From: an uncultured Akkermansia sp.
GTDB taxonomy: Bacteria; Verrucomicrobiota; Verrucomicrobiia; Verrucomicrobiales; Akkermansiaceae
NCBI GenBank assembly: GCA_904502165.1
Contig: CAJGDB010000024.1
Span: forward strand, 1 to 21,221
Length of the DNA: 21,221 nt
Direction of reading: 5' to 3'
The notes below the pieces were generated by a model that worked only from the letters and a program-made list of their open reading frames with translations, had not been told where the DNA came from and searched no databases. This document shows positions 19,884-21,221 of the stretch, one piece after another (position 1 is the first letter of the stretch; every line of letters starts with the position of its first letter). The position numbers and the translations under genes are program-made.

Positions 19884-21221
19884 ATGTCAGAAAATGAACC
19901 TGCAATTACCGCTCCGGGTTCCTCTGAGGAGGAACTGATTGCCGTGCGCCGCGAGAAGGTGGGCAAGATTCGCGACCTGGGGGTCAATCCCTATGGTGGC
20001 CGATTCGATATCACCACCAACGCGGGTGAAATCAAGGCAAATTTCGAAGAGGGTAAACAGGTGAAATTCCTGGGCCGCATCACTGCTCTGCGCGATATGG
20101 GTAACACCCAGTTCTTCAGCGTGAGCGATGTGCGCGGCTCTATCCAGTGCATGCTGACCAAGAAGTCCATGGAGCCCGAGGCCTGGGCTCTCTGGAAGCT
20201 GCTGGAGCGTGGTGACTGGGTGGGCATCGAGGGTGAGACCTTCATCACCCGCACCGGCGAACCCTCCGTGCGCGTGGCTTCGTTCAAGGTTCTTTCCAAG
20301 GCCCTGCGTCCCATGCCCGATAAATTCCACGGCCTGGCCGACATGGACATGCGCTACCGCCGCCGCCACCTCGACCTGATGAGCAACCAGGAAAGCGCCG
20401 ACCGCTTCGTGAAGCGCTCCCTCATCGTACAGGAAATCCGCCAATACCTCATCAACCGCGGCTTCCTGGAAGTAGAGACCCCCATGCTGCAGGACATTGC
20501 CGGTGGTGCCTCTGCCAAGCCTTTCGAATCCTACTACAACGCGCTGAAGAAGGCCGTGACGCTGCGTATCGCTCCGGAGCTTTTCCTGAAGCGTCTGCTG
20601 GTGGGTGGTTTCCCCAAGGTGTTCGAGCTGAACCGCAACTTCCGTAACGAAGGTGTGGATCGCCGCCACAACCCGGAATTCACCGTGCTGGAGGTGTACG
20701 AAGCCGGTGGCGACTACGAGACCATGGCCGAAATGATGGAGGACATGATCTGCACGGTGGCCGAGAAGGTGTTCGGCACGCTCAAGTTTGACCAGTATGA
20801 TGACAACGGCAACCTGCGCTGGACTGTGGACCTGACCCGCCCCTGGCGCCGCGCTGATTATAACGACCTGGTGAAGGAAGTGGCCGGTGCCGACTGGTTC
20901 GACCTCACCCCCGAGCAGCGTCGTTCCCGCGCCGAAAATGAGCTGCATGTACAGATTGGTGATGATTTGAACGACACCGATGTGACTCAGCAGGTTTACG
21001 AGAAGCTCATCGAAGAGAAGCAGGCCAACCCGCTCTTTGTGTGCCACGTGGCCCGCGACCTGGTGCCCCTGGCCAAGGCCAACCCCGAGAATCCCGAGGT
21101 GGTGGACGTCTTTGAGCTGGTGATGAATGGCCAGGAGCTCTGCCCCGGTTACTCCGAACAGAACGACCCCATCGAGCAGCTGGAGCGCCTGAAGCACCAG
21201 GCCGGCGAGGAAACGCAGAAG
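19884..21221 (+). CDS. lysS: lysyl-tRNA synthetase (class II), 3' end cut by window
   Basis: It charges tRNA-Lys. The reading frame is open from the ATG at 19884 to the last base of the window (446 complete codons) without a stop, so the C-terminus lies outside. The anticodon-binding OB domain spans about 55-145 (VKFLGRITALRDMG, FFSVSDVRGSIQCMLTK). The catalytic domain begins near 160 with MRYRRRHLDLM, followed by class II motif 1 (FLEVETPMLQ) and motif 2 around residue 250 (FRNEGVDRRHNPEFTVLE). The VFELVMNGQELCPGYSE stretch near 415 leads to motif 3 beyond the edge. It has no Shine-Dalgarno sequence and an almost leaderless promoter. Typical bacterial LysS is about 490-510 aa, so most of the gene is here. 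Confidence 0.96.
   Translation, partial: MSENEPAITAPGSSEEELIAVRREKVGKIRDLGVNPYGGRFDITTNAGEIKANFEEGKQVKFLGRITALRDMGNTQFFSVSDVRGSIQCMLTKKSMEPEAWALWKLLERGDWVGIEGETFITRTGEPSVRVASFKVLSKALRPMPDKFHGLADMDMRYRRRHLDLMSNQESADRFVKRSLIVQEIRQYLINRGFLEVETPMLQDIAGGASAKPFESYYNALKKAVTLRIAPELFLKRLLVGGFPKVFELNRNFRNEGVDRRHNPEFTVLEVYEAGGDYETMAEMMEDMICTVAEKVFGTLKFDQYDDNGNLRWTVDLTRPWRRADYNDLVKEVAGADWFDLTPEQRRSRAENELHVQIGDDLNDTDVTQQVYEKLIEEKQANPLFVCHVARDLVPLAKANPENPEVVDVFELVMNGQELCPGYSEQNDPIEQLERLKHQAGEETQK

Noticed and set aside
19887..21197. Open frame of 436 codons antisense to lysS
   Set aside because: lysS has class II synthetase motifs in the plus frame; the antisense frame is a shadow of its strong codon bias.
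1..21221. Mobile element, prophage, CRISPR, toxin-antitoxin or defence island
   Set aside because: No transposase, integrase, repeat-spacer array or defence-type gene was seen; gene content is mostly core metabolism and translation.

Overview
The window looks like ordinary chromosomal DNA of a GC-rich, gut-associated bacterium. The best guess is a Verrucomicrobiota member close to Akkermansia. This is an inference from gene content: a secreted GH109-type enzyme and a secreted sialate O-acetylesterase, both useful for host-glycan (mucin) breakdown, housekeeping genes with sequences typical of that phylum, and start sites mostly lacking a Shine-Dalgarno sequence. No rRNA, tRNA, insertion sequence, prophage, integrase or CRISPR array was recognised.

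Left part (1-2750): a GC-rich non-coding stretch with a good minus-strand promoter and several hairpins (a possible leader or small RNA); a small orphan gene on the plus strand; and the GH109 gene on the minus strand, with an unusual alanine-rich C-terminal extension.

Middle-left (2750-9000, all minus strand): gamma carbonic anhydrase; acetolactate synthase small subunit (ilvN) with its own promoter; leuA-pth (branched-chain amino acid synthesis plus peptidyl-tRNA hydrolase); a tight thyA-folA-chagasin-like cassette (dTMP/folate cycle plus a cysteine-protease inhibitor of family I42); a heptameric tandem-repeat element; and pyrF.

Middle-right (9000-17000): a thioredoxin-fold lipoprotein with trpS (plus); the sialate O-acetylesterase (minus); then a plus-strand run: rpsN, FmdB-type zinc ribbon, CNNM/CBS transporter, a membrane protein, an MtaD-like deaminase and a DEDDh exonuclease.

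Right part (17000-21221): ferritin (minus), divergent from a TonB-ExbB-ExbD energy-transduction operon (plus) across a short spacer with a perfect palindrome, then lysS, which runs off the window.

I found no convincing new multi-gene system. The best leads are the I42 inhibitor embedded in the thyA-folA operon, the bipartite heptamer element between pyrF and thyA, the structured RNA candidate at the left edge, the GH109 tail, and three promoters placed so close to start codons that the mRNAs should be leaderless or nearly so.
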